Source: Micromonospora sp. U21
Lineage (GTDB): Bacteria; Actinomycetota; Actinomycetes; Mycobacteriales; Micromonosporaceae
Assembly (NCBI RefSeq): GCF_018070045.1
Contig: NZ_JAGPYK010000029.1
Location: 1 to 64,000, forward strand
DNA: 64,000 nt
Reading direction: 5' to 3'
The notes under the pieces were generated by a model, which was not told the origin of the DNA, made no database searches, and saw only the letters and a list, made by a program, of their open reading frames with translations. The stretch's first letter is position 1. Each line of letters starts with the position of its first letter. Made by a program: the position numbers and the translations under genes. Of this stretch, positions 24,686 through 31,547 are shown one piece after another.

Positions 24686-24955
24686 GCGCCCGGCCAGGAG
24701 GTCCGCGCCTACGGCTACAAGATCGGTATCGCCTCGGTCGCTTCCACCCGCGATGATCACGGCCTCGACCCGGTACCCGAGGGTCAGCGGGCCGCCGTGA
24801 TTCTGTGGACCGATGACACGGCTTCCGCGTACGCGGAGATCACCGCAAGCGGGGCTCCCGCCCTGGCGTCACCCCACGAATGGCTCGGTCGCCTGCTGAT
24901 CGCATGGACCGCCGACTCGGATGGCAACCCGATCCAGATCGTCCAGCCGCTCTGA
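24686..24955 (+). pseudogene. Truncated glyoxalase/VOC-family gene (C-terminal part)
   Basis: About 90 codons resemble the second half of a vicinal-oxygen-chelate protein: IGIASVASTRDDHGLD, AAVILWTDDTASAYAEITAS, GAPALASPHEWLGRLLIAW and DGNPIQIVQPL to the stop. There is no start codon with a ribosome site and no N-terminal half; upstream sequence belongs to the previous gene in another frame. It is probably the remnant of a deletion. Confidence 0.65.
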
Positions 24956-24981
24956 TCCGTACGCCGCGGGAGCAGGCATCA

Positions 24982-25680
24982 TCACGCCTTCCGGTCGGCG
25001 CAGCAGCCATTGGTGCAGCCCGGAGGCTGGTCGACGACGCTGCTGGCGGCAGGCAGGGGTGCGCAGTCGTCGCAGTGTTCACCGCGCCAGGCTTCGACGC
25101 CTTCCTTGACCGCCACCCCGGCGATGACGAGCGCGGCGATCGGGTCGGCCCACGACCAGCCCCAGGCGGCGTTGAGGACCAGGCCGACCAGTAGCACCGC
25201 TGACAGGTAGGTGCAGAGCATGGTCTGCGTCGAGTCGGCCATGACGGTCGCCGAGCCGAGTTCCCGCCCGGTGCGTCGCTTGGCCCGTACGAGCAGCGGC
25301 ATCACGAGCAGTGACGCGACGGCGAGGCCGATGCCGACCGGGCTGGCGTCGGCGTCACCGCCGGACAGCAGCGAGCGAACGGCATCGAAGGTCACCCAGG
25401 CGGCGAGGGCGAAGAACGACGCGCCGATGAGCCGGAGCGCCAGCCGCTCCCGGTCCTCCGGCACCCGGGAGCGGAACTGCCAGATCAGTACGGCCGCGCT
25501 GGACACCTCGGCGAACGAGTCGAGGCCGAAGCCGATCAGCGCCGCGGAGGACGCCGCCGAGCCAGCGGCGATCGCGACCAGGCCCTCCAGGAGGTTGTAG
25601 CCGGCGGTGGCGTAGGCCAGCCACAGGCTGCGCCGGGCGAGCACCGCCCGACGCTCGGGGGTCAGCAGCGACGTGCTCAT
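24982..25680 (-). CDS. Cation diffusion facilitator (CDF) metal exporter
   Basis: A 232-residue membrane protein with 5-6 transmembrane segments, starting at ATG 25680, which overlaps the arsR stop by 4 bases. ALIGFGLDSFAEVSSAAVLI and ATVMADSTQTMLCTYLSAVL correspond to the two metal-site helices of the CDF family, with aspartates kept and the usual His replaced. The cytoplasmic C-terminus ends in a Cys-rich tail (HCDDC...GCTNGCCADRKA) that could bind soft metals. Paired with a CmtR-like repressor, it probably exports Cd, Pb or Zn by proton antiport. Confidence 0.88.
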   Translation of the reverse strand: MSTSLLTPERRAVLARRSLWLAYATAGYNLLEGLVAIAAGSAASSAALIGFGLDSFAEVSSAAVLIWQFRSRVPEDRERLALRLIGASFFALAAWVTFDAVRSLLSGGDADASPVGIGLAVASLLVMPLLVRAKRRTGRELGSATVMADSTQTMLCTYLSAVLLVGLVLNAAWGWSWADPIAALVIAGVAVKEGVEAWRGEHCDDCAPLPAASSVVDQPPGCTNGCCADRKA

Positions 25681-26036
25681 GTGCCGGCCGCCGGCAGGAT
25701 GTCGGCCGGGGTGCCGTAGGTCGGGCACAGGGCGACCGCTTCACCTGTGGCGGCCAGAACCTGCTCCGCCGAGCGCAGCAGGTCGAGCAGTTCCGGCCGG
25801 GTCAGCGCATAGAACGACTGGCGACCCGCAACCCGGTAGTCGATCAGGCCGCAGTCGCGCAGACATGCCAGGTGCTTCGAGACCGTCGACTGCGCCATCC
25901 CCAGCTCGCCGGTCAGGTCCACCACTCGCGCCTCGCCGGACGCGAGCCGGCGCAGGATGGCCAGCCGGGTCGGGTCGCCGAGAGACCGGAAGAGGGCGGC
26001 AGCGGGGGCGAGCCCCGGAGCGCAACTAATCGCCAT
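25677..26036 (-). CDS. ArsR/SmtB-family metal-sensing repressor, CmtR-like
   Basis: A 119-residue winged-helix regulator from ATG 26036. FRSLGDPTRLAILRRLASGE opens the domain; ELGMAQSTVSKHLACLRDCG is the recognition helix. The pair Cys-x-x-x-Cys in LACLRDCGLI matches the two helix-4 cysteines of mycobacterial CmtR, and the C-terminal ALCPTYG could give the third ligand, as in that Cd/Pb sensor. It is the first gene of a two-gene unit with the CDF exporter. A perfect palindrome lies 12 bases upstream of its start. Confidence 0.85.
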   Translation of the reverse strand: MAISCAPGLAPAAALFRSLGDPTRLAILRRLASGEARVVDLTGELGMAQSTVSKHLACLRDCGLIDYRVAGRQSFYALTRPELLDLLRSAEQVLAATGEAVALCPTYGTPADILPAAGT

Positions 26037-26048
26037 TCGGCGATGATA

Positions 26049-26060
26049 GCCAGATCTGGC
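26049..26060. promoter_or_regulatory. Palindrome upstream of the ArsR gene
   Basis: GCCAGATCTGGC is a perfect 12-base palindrome 13-24 bases before the arsR start, a natural place for autorepression. SmtB-type operators are usually imperfect 12-2-12 repeats, so this is only a candidate. Confidence 0.4.
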
Positions 26061-26147
26061 GGTGCAATACGGCACCTACGAACTGCGGAACGCGGGGTGG
26101 AGAATCTCGCTCAATCGACCCGATAGACGTAGATCATTAAAATCGTC

Positions 26148-27044
26148 TCAGTGCAGGGTGAGCGGGGTTTCGGACTCGATCCGGGACAGTTTCTCCGGGT
26201 TACGGACGTAGTAGATGCCGGTGACGCGAGCGTCCTCGATCCGCAGCGCGGCGACGCCGTCGATCTCCCCGTCGAGGCGAAACAGCAGTGCCGGGCTGCC
26301 GTTGATCACGGTCGCTTCGGTGGTGAGGGTGCCGCCGACCTTCTGCATGCTACCGATGAACATGCGGACCGCCTTCTCCGCGCCGACGATCGGCCGCAGC
26401 GCGGCCTGTTTGACGCCGCCGCCGTCGCTGACCACGACCACGTCGGGCGCGAGCACGTGGAGCAGGCCCCGCAGGTCGTTGGTCTCGACCGCACGCTGGA
26501 ACGCCTCCAACGCCGCCCGCCTCTCACTCGGGGAGACCACCTTGCGGGGGCGGCGGGCATCGACGTGCCGCCGGGCGCGGTGCGCGATCTGGCGTACGGC
26601 CGCCGGACTCTTGTCGACGGCGGCCGCGATCTCGTCGAAGCTGACCTCGAACGCCTCGCGCAGAACGAAGACGGCGCGCTCGGTCGGCGAGAGCGTCTCG
26701 ATGACGAGCATCATCGCCATCGACACACTTTCGGCCAGCTCGATATTCTCGGCCGTGTCCGGCGCGGTGAGCAGCGGCTCGGGCAGCCAGGGACCGACAT
26801 ACGCCTCCTTGCGCCGCTGCAGGGTGCGCAGGCGGTTGAGCGACTGGCGGGTGGTGATCTGGATCAGGTAGGCGCGCTGATCGCGTACCTGATCCAGATC
26901 GACCTTGACCCACCGCAGCCAGGTCTCCTGCAGCACGTCCTCCGCGTCGGCCGCCGATCCGAGGATCTCGTAGGCGACGGTGAAGAGCAGGTTTCGGTGG
27001 GCAACGAAGATCTCGGTCGCCGGGTCACCGGCGCGGTCGCTCAT
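26148..27044 (-). CDS. sigJ: ECF41-type RNA polymerase sigma factor (SigJ-like)
   Basis: A 298-residue extracytoplasmic-function sigma factor with a fused C-terminal SnoaL/NTF2-like domain. Region 2 is EIFVAHRNLLFTVAYEILGS, with EDVLQETWLRWV; region 4 is LSPTERAVFVLREAFEVSFD followed by KSPAAVRQIAHRARRHV. The linker holds WLPEP and the C-terminal domain DGGG (VVSDGGGVKQAAL), two hallmarks of the ECF41 group, in which the extra domain replaces an anti-sigma factor. It lies 12 bases after the flavin oxidoreductase gene, matching the known ECF41-oxidoreductase pairing. Confidence 0.9.
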   Translation of the reverse strand: MSDRAGDPATEIFVAHRNLLFTVAYEILGSAADAEDVLQETWLRWVKVDLDQVRDQRAYLIQITTRQSLNRLRTLQRRKEAYVGPWLPEPLLTAPDTAENIELAESVSMAMMLVIETLSPTERAVFVLREAFEVSFDEIAAAVDKSPAAVRQIAHRARRHVDARRPRKVVSPSERRAALEAFQRAVETNDLRGLLHVLAPDVVVVSDGGGVKQAALRPIVGAEKAVRMFIGSMQKVGGTLTTEATVINGSPALLFRLDGEIDGVAALRIEDARVTGIYYVRNPEKLSRIESETPLTLH

Positions 27045-27056
27045 CTCGGGACCTCC

Positions 27057-28259
27057 TCAGGCCCGCCGGCCCGTGACCGCCGCCGCCTCGCCGGCCTTTG
27101 CGCTTCGCAACTCCTGGCGCTGGCGATCCCTGAACCAGAGATTGAGCGAGCCGGGTCTACGCGCCTCTTGCGTCATCTGCCAGACGGTGCTCCTGCACAC
27201 GGCCTCCTTGAGCATCGCCATGGACCGGCCGCCCAGGTAAGACACCCCTGTCGCGGTGTCGTCCTTCTTGGCGTACTGGACGATCCCGGCGCGGCGCCCC
27301 AGGCTGATGCACTGGCCGAAAAACCCCACGTTGAAGTCGGCGGGCTGCTTGCCGGCGATTCGGCTCAGCACCGTCTCGGCGGCCTGCGGGCCCAGCTGCA
27401 CCGCGGACTGGCAGCTCATCCGTACCGGCAGGTTCGACGGTGCCGCCGAGTCCCCGGCCGCGACGACGCGTGTGTCGTCCACGCTCGTGAGCGTCTCGTC
27501 GGTGAGCAGGCGCCCCAGGGCATCCGTGCTCAGCCCGCTGCGGGCGGCCAGATCCGGCATGCCGAATCCCGCGGTCCAGATGGTCACGCCGCTGCACAAC
27601 TCGCGGCCGTCGGCGAGCTGGACGGCATCGCGTGTCACGCCCGTCACCCTCGCGTCGGGTCCCTCGATCACGGTCACGCCGAGCTTGGTGAGCCGCTCGG
27701 CCACCGAGCGCCGGGCCCGGGGATGCAGGTAGGGCCCGAGCACCTTTCCGCACACCAGGGTCACCTTCCGGCCCGCCTCTGCAAGCTCGGAAGCGGTTTC
27801 AAGGCCGGTCGACCCGGCTCCCACCACCGTCACCGCGGCCGATGCGGGTGCGGCGTCGACGACCGGCCGCAGCCGCCGCGCCTCCTCCAGGGTGGAGATC
27901 GGGTAGGCGTGCTCTGCCGCGCCCCGCACGCTCGGGTTGGCGCTGCCGCTGCCCACGGCGTAGATCAGGTAGTCGTAGCCGAGCCTGCCGCCGCTCGCCA
28001 GGGTCACGCGACGCCCGGCCGTGTCGATCCGGGTCACGGTGTCGACCACCAGCCCGACGCCGCCGGCCAGGATCCTCTGGTAGTCCACGACCGCGTCGTC
28101 CGACCCGCCGACGAGCTGGTGGAGGCGGATCCGCTCGACAAAGGCCGGACGCGGGTTGATCAGGGTCACTGTCACGCCGTCGCTCCGTGTCAGGCGGTTG
28201 GCTGCCATCACGCCGGCGTATCCGCCGCCGACGACGATGACATCGGTGTTCTCGGCCAT
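27057..28259 (-). CDS. FAD-dependent NADH-dehydrogenase-like oxidoreductase
   Basis: A 400-residue flavoprotein of the type II NADH dehydrogenase/AIF-like fold. DVIVVGGGYAGVMAANRL is the FAD site, AVTVVGAGSTGLETASELAE the NAD(P)H site, and TRVVAAGDSAAP the second FAD contact. No CxxC redox pair is present and there is no membrane anchor. ATG 28259 starts after AGGAGAGGCC. It is the ECF41-linked oxidoreductase; the target sigma promoter would be expected upstream of it. Confidence 0.87.
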   Translation of the reverse strand: MAENTDVIVVGGGYAGVMAANRLTRSDGVTVTLINPRPAFVERIRLHQLVGGSDDAVVDYQRILAGGVGLVVDTVTRIDTAGRRVTLASGGRLGYDYLIYAVGSGSANPSVRGAAEHAYPISTLEEARRLRPVVDAAPASAAVTVVGAGSTGLETASELAEAGRKVTLVCGKVLGPYLHPRARRSVAERLTKLGVTVIEGPDARVTGVTRDAVQLADGRELCSGVTIWTAGFGMPDLAARSGLSTDALGRLLTDETLTSVDDTRVVAAGDSAAPSNLPVRMSCQSAVQLGPQAAETVLSRIAGKQPADFNVGFFGQCISLGRRAGIVQYAKKDDTATGVSYLGGRSMAMLKEAVCRSTVWQMTQEARRPGSLNLWFRDRQRQELRSAKAGEAAAVTGRRA

Positions 28260-28331
28260 GGCCTCTCCTTCGTCCAAGGTTCGGCCTCAAGACACCGCGC
28301 GCCCGGCGGTTTGTGACATCAGTGGGTCAGA

Positions 28332-28497
28332 TCACTCGCCGAGCGCCGAGTCGAGCACCGTCGCCTCCATCTGCCACAACAGGGCGGCCATGTCGTCGCG
28401 GCTGAGGGACGCGGGGTGAAGGTTGCCGACCTCCCGCCAGCCGACCGTCGTAGCGGGGATGGCGGCGCGAATTTCGGCCTCGCCCGGCGCCGTTCCG
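28332..28497 (-). pseudogene. Possible C-terminal gene remnant
   Basis: About 55 minus-strand codons read GEAEIRAAIPATTVGWREVG then NLHPASLSRDDMAALLWQME and ATVLDSALGE before a stop at 28332-28334. The composition is protein-like, unlike the other frames, but there is no start and a stop lies just upstream. I do not recognise the family. The rest of the 28260-28558 gap holds nothing else I can support. Confidence 0.4.
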
Positions 28498-28558
28498 CAG
28501 GGCCGTCGCCCGGATCAACGGGGTCAGACCGGACAGACGGACTTCGGCGCACAAAGCA

Positions 28559-28591
28559 GAGCGCCGACCGCGTTTCCGCTGATCGGCGCTC
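28559..28591. terminator. Hairpin after tRNA-Phe
   Basis: GAGCGCCGA and TCGGCGCTC form a 9-base stem with a 15-base loop, 24 bases past the 3' end of tRNA-Phe on the minus strand. Confidence 0.5.
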
Positions 28592-28614
28592 CTGTAGCCC
28601 GGCGAAAGGCTATG

Positions 28615-28688
28615 TGGCCAGGGGCGGGGTCGAACCGCCGACCTTCCGATTTTCAGTCGGACGCTCGTACCAACTGAGCTACCTGGCC
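28615..28688 (-). tRNA. tRNA-Phe (GAA)
   Basis: A 74-base cloverleaf read on the minus strand. The acceptor stem GGCCAGG pairs with CCTGGCC, the anticodon loop CTGAAAA carries GAA, and the T arm contains GGTTCGACC. CCA is not encoded. Confidence 0.95.
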
Positions 28689-28759
28689 GTATCCCTCGGC
28701 TCATGCTACCCGCCAACCGGATGAACCGCCGGCAAGGTCACACGCTCCGATACGCAGAA

Positions 28760-28778
28760 CGCCGCGCAGGGCGCGGCG
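28760..28778. terminator. Hairpin between tRNA-Asp and tRNA-Phe
   Basis: CGCCGCGC-AGG-GCGCGGCG, an 8-base stem ten bases after tRNA-Asp on the minus strand. It is a terminator or processing hairpin. Confidence 0.5.
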
Positions 28779-28787
28779 TCGGCGCTG

Positions 28788-28861
28788 CGGTCCTGACGGG
28801 ACTTGAACCCGCGACCTCCGCCTTGACAGGGCGGCGAGCACTCCAACTGCTCCACAGGACC
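28788..28861 (-). tRNA. tRNA-Asp (GTC)
   Basis: A 74-base cloverleaf on the minus strand. GGTCCTG pairs with CAGGACC, the anticodon loop CTGTCAA carries GTC, and the T arm has GGTTCAAGTCC. CCA is not encoded. Confidence 0.95.
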
Positions 28862-28892
28862 TAGCTTGTGTTGCTCCGGCTTGCGCCGGTCG

Positions 28893-28965
28893 TGCCCCCA
28901 ACGGGATTCGAACCCGTGCTACCGCCTTGAAAGGGCGGCGTCCTGGGCCGCTAGACGATGAGGGC
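28893..28965 (-). tRNA. tRNA-Glu (TTC)
   Basis: A 73-base cloverleaf on the minus strand. The acceptor begins GCCCTCA (with a mispair against GGGGGC), the anticodon loop CTTTCAA carries TTC, and the T arm has GGTTCGAATCC. It is first of the Glu-Asp-Phe series. Confidence 0.95.
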
Positions 28966-29119
28966 GGCCCCGCCATCATTGCACATTCGCAACTTGAAGC
29001 GGACTTGCTCCCATCCGGCCCCGCCGGAGGCTTGGAAAGCATACGTGATGCCTGGTCGGTCGACAAAACCGGTATGGCGGGAGCCGCAGTTCGATGCATA
29101 ACCGCAGGTCAGGGCCGGT

Positions 29120-29914
29120 CTAGCGGAGTCGGGTGATGCCAAAGCGGCGCTTCAGGTCGGCGATCACGTGCGGGCAGGCGGCGAGCGTCGCGGCCCGGTT
29201 GCCGCCGCCGTCGTGCAGCAGCACGACGGCGCCGGGACGGGCGCCGGAGTGGACCCGCTTGGCGATCGTCGCAGCGGTCGGCTTGTCCCAGTCCTGCGGG
29301 TCGACGTTCCAGTGCAGCGGTCGCATGCCGAGATCCTTCGCCACCTCCAGCACCTCCGGCGTCCACCGGCCGCCCGGCTGTCGGTAGAAGGGCACCGCCG
29401 CGCCCGGGGCGGCCGCCTGGATGGCCTTGTTCGTCCGGGCCAGGTCGGCCCGGATCTCGGCAACCGGCCGCCGGGCCAGGTCGAGGTCGTGCCGCCAGCT
29501 GTGGTTGCAGAGCTGGTGTCCCTCCCGGACGATGCGCCGGACCAGCTCCGGATGGCGCTGCACCTCATGGCCGACCAGGCAGAAGGTGGCGGTCACCCGG
29601 GCCGCCCGCAGTTGGTTGAGCACCTTGGGCGTCCAGGCCGGGCTGGGCCCGTCGTCGAAGGTCAGGGCCACCGGGCGTACGCCGGTGCTGCGCCGCAGGC
29701 CGGCCGGGAGCTTGGCCGGCAGCGGCCGGAGGGTGGGCTTCGGCGGCTTGGTGCGGGTGGGGCGCGGCGACGGGGTGGATTTCGGGGTCGGCGGCATGGT
29801 CGACTCCACCGGCTGCGGCGCGCCGACGGGTGCGAGGGTGCCATCCGGTTGGGCGCAGCCGGCCAGGGCCAGTACCACGGCGATGGCGGACGCCAGGACG
29901 GCGCGGGCTTGCAT
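29120..29914 (-). CDS. Polysaccharide deacetylase lipoprotein (NodB/CE4)
   Basis: A 264-residue extracellular lipoprotein; the lipobox is LALAGC (Cys20), followed by a Pro/Thr/Lys linker to about residue 70. The NodB domain shows VALTFDDGPSPAWTPK (catalytic Asp-Asp), NHSWRHDLDL (His-x-x-x-His metal pair) and PFYRQPGGRWT. PGAVVLLHDGGG carries the last catalytic His. It probably removes N-acetyl groups from peptidoglycan or chitin oligomers. The gene lies 75 bases downstream of the litR gene on the same strand. Confidence 0.9.
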   Translation of the reverse strand: MQARAVLASAIAVVLALAGCAQPDGTLAPVGAPQPVESTMPPTPKSTPSPRPTRTKPPKPTLRPLPAKLPAGLRRSTGVRPVALTFDDGPSPAWTPKVLNQLRAARVTATFCLVGHEVQRHPELVRRIVREGHQLCNHSWRHDLDLARRPVAEIRADLARTNKAIQAAAPGAAVPFYRQPGGRWTPEVLEVAKDLGMRPLHWNVDPQDWDKPTAATIAKRVHSGARPGAVVLLHDGGGNRAATLAACPHVIADLKRRFGITRLR

Positions 29915-29989
29915 CTGTTCGCTCCCGGAGGGGTCGGGGCAGGCGGACGCCCCGACGCTAGTGGACGCCGCCGGGGGCCGACAGCCCGG

Positions 29990-30958
29990 TCAGGCCCCTC
30001 TCGACTGGTCCAGCGAGTCACGGACCGCGACGGCGAGCGAGACCGCCTCGGCCAGGTCGGCGGGTCGGACCACCCCGGCGGGCAGGGTGTCGGCCCGCCA
30101 GCCGGGGCCGGCGGCGAGCACCAGCAGTGGGCGGCGGGGAGCGGCGAGCAGCGCGCTGAGCTGAGTCGGGTCCGCGGTGGCCCGGGTGTGCGACCAGAGC
30201 ACCACGGCGGCCGGCCCGGTCCGGGTCACCGCCTCGACGAGGGCGGCGACCGGCACCCGGGCGCCGAGCATCCGGTAGGTGAGCCCGGCCTCGGCGAGCG
30301 CGGCGCCCAGCGCCTCCAGCGGCAGGCTGTGCTGCTCCTCATCGGCGCAGGAGAGCAGGATCCGGGCCGGTCCGCTGGGCGCGGCGGCCCGGCTGCTCGC
30401 CGCGAACGCCTCCGACACGCAGCGGGAGACGAGGTGTTCCACCTCGATCAGGCCGCCGGTGGTGGCGTGCCGGTCACCGATGCCGACGAGCACCGGGCGT
30501 AGCAGGTGATCCCAGGTCGCGACCACCCCGCCGACGGTCAGGGCCCGCGCGATCGTCTCACTGATCGCCGCCGCGTCCAGGCGCATGGCCGCCCGGGCCA
30601 GCCCTCTGGCGGCCGGACCGGCGCGGCCCACCGGGATGGTTCCGCCGCCGCCGTCCCGACCCGGCGGGCGGATCCGGCTCCGGGCGACGGCGTCGGCGGG
30701 CATGGGTTCGGGCGCCTGGCGGGCCCAACGGGCCGCCTCGGCCGGGCTCACCCCCTCGGCGGTGAGCCGTCGCATGATTTCGAGACGGGCCAGGTCGGTC
30801 GGCGTGTACCGGCGGTGGTGGCCCGGGATGTGCTCACTGGGCCCGAGCCCGTAGCGCTGGTGCCAGGTGCGCAGCGTGGTGACCGCGACTCCCAGCCGGC
30901 GCGCGACGGCGCCCGCGCTCAGCGCCTCATCGACCACCTGACCGCTCCGCCGCGTCAT
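29990..30958 (-). CDS. litR: MerR-family regulator with B12-binding domain (LitR/CarH-like)
   Basis: A 322-residue regulator. The N-terminal MerR domain is SAGAVARRLGVAVTTLRTWH with RRYTPTDLARLEIMRRL. The middle helical bundle has GGLIEVEHLVSR, matching the Glu-His pair of the CarH/LitR cap, although the cap Trp is not at its usual spot. The C-terminal Rossmann region has DEEQHSLPLEALGAALAEAG, aligned with the lower-ligand His motif of B12-binding domains. CarH/LitR proteins repress carotenoid genes in the dark and release DNA when light breaks the adenosylcobalamin bond. The start overlaps idi by 32 bases, tying it to the crt operon. Confidence 0.85.
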   Translation of the reverse strand: MTRRSGQVVDEALSAGAVARRLGVAVTTLRTWHQRYGLGPSEHIPGHHRRYTPTDLARLEIMRRLTAEGVSPAEAARWARQAPEPMPADAVARSRIRPPGRDGGGGTIPVGRAGPAARGLARAAMRLDAAAISETIARALTVGGVVATWDHLLRPVLVGIGDRHATTGGLIEVEHLVSRCVSEAFAASSRAAAPSGPARILLSCADEEQHSLPLEALGAALAEAGLTYRMLGARVPVAALVEAVTRTGPAAVVLWSHTRATADPTQLSALLAAPRRPLLVLAAGPGWRADTLPAGVVRPADLAEAVSLAVAVRDSLDQSRGA

Positions 30959-31547
30959 CCGCCGACGATCCGGACGGGATCCCGGCCGGGCCGGGCACGC
31001 CGGACGTCGACCCCGAGGGGCGCAGCAGCCGGTTCACCACCCCGCCCAGCCAGGGTGCGTACGACCGGGGGTCCCGGTCGAGTTCGGCCTCCAGGGCGGC
31101 GGGGTCGGCCCAGCGCAGCTCGGCCACCTCGTCCGGGTCGGGTAGCAGCGGGGCGGCGGGGCGGAACTCGCCCCGCAGGACGTGGTCGTACTCGAACTCG
31201 ACCCGCCCGGTGGCCGGGTCCTCGGCGTAGTAGACGTAGACGCCCACCTCGGTCAGCTCGACCGGGCCGGTGCCCAGTTCCTCGCGCAGCCGCCGGTTGG
31301 CCGCCTCGGAGAGCGGTTCGCCCGGTTGGGGGTGGCCGCAGCAGGAGTTGGCCCAGCGCAGCGGGAACCGGGTCTTGACCGCTGCCCGCCGCTGGAGCAG
31401 CACCTGACCGTCCGGGTCCACCAGCAGCACCGAGAAGGCCCGGTGCAGTTGCCCCGGGGGCTGGTGTGCGGCCGCGACGGTGATCTGGCCACGAGCTCGG
31501 CCGGCGTCGTCGACCAGTTCGACGAGGTGTTCCTCGCGGCTGCTCAC
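30927..31547 (-). CDS. idi: Isopentenyl-diphosphate delta-isomerase (type I)
   Basis: A 206-residue Nudix-fold enzyme interconverting IPP and DMAPP for isoprenoid synthesis. LQRRAAVKTRFPLRWANSCC holds the catalytic Cys, GHPQPGEPLSEAANRRLREE the Nudix-like metal site, and EYDHVLRGEF the second catalytic region. GTG 31547 overlaps the crtI stop by 4 bases. The last ~25 residues are a Ser/Gly-rich extension that overlaps litR. It supplies precursors to the carotenoid operon. Confidence 0.92.
   Translation of the reverse strand: MSSREEHLVELVDDAGRARGQITVAAAHQPPGQLHRAFSVLLVDPDGQVLLQRRAAVKTRFPLRWANSCCGHPQPGEPLSEAANRRLREELGTGPVELTEVGVYVYYAEDPATGRVEFEYDHVLRGEFRPAAPLLPDPDEVAELRWADPAALEAELDRDPRSYAPWLGGVVNRLLRPSGSTSGVPGPAGIPSGSSADDAAERSGGR

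Noticed and set aside
26151..28316. 721-codon plus-strand open frame across the sigma factor and oxidoreductase
   Set aside because: Antisense to two well-supported genes, no ribosome site, and no recognisable motif.
28612..28970. tRNA cluster as an integration site
   Set aside because: Three intact tRNAs but no integrase, no partial tRNA repeat nearby, and flanking genes look chromosomal.
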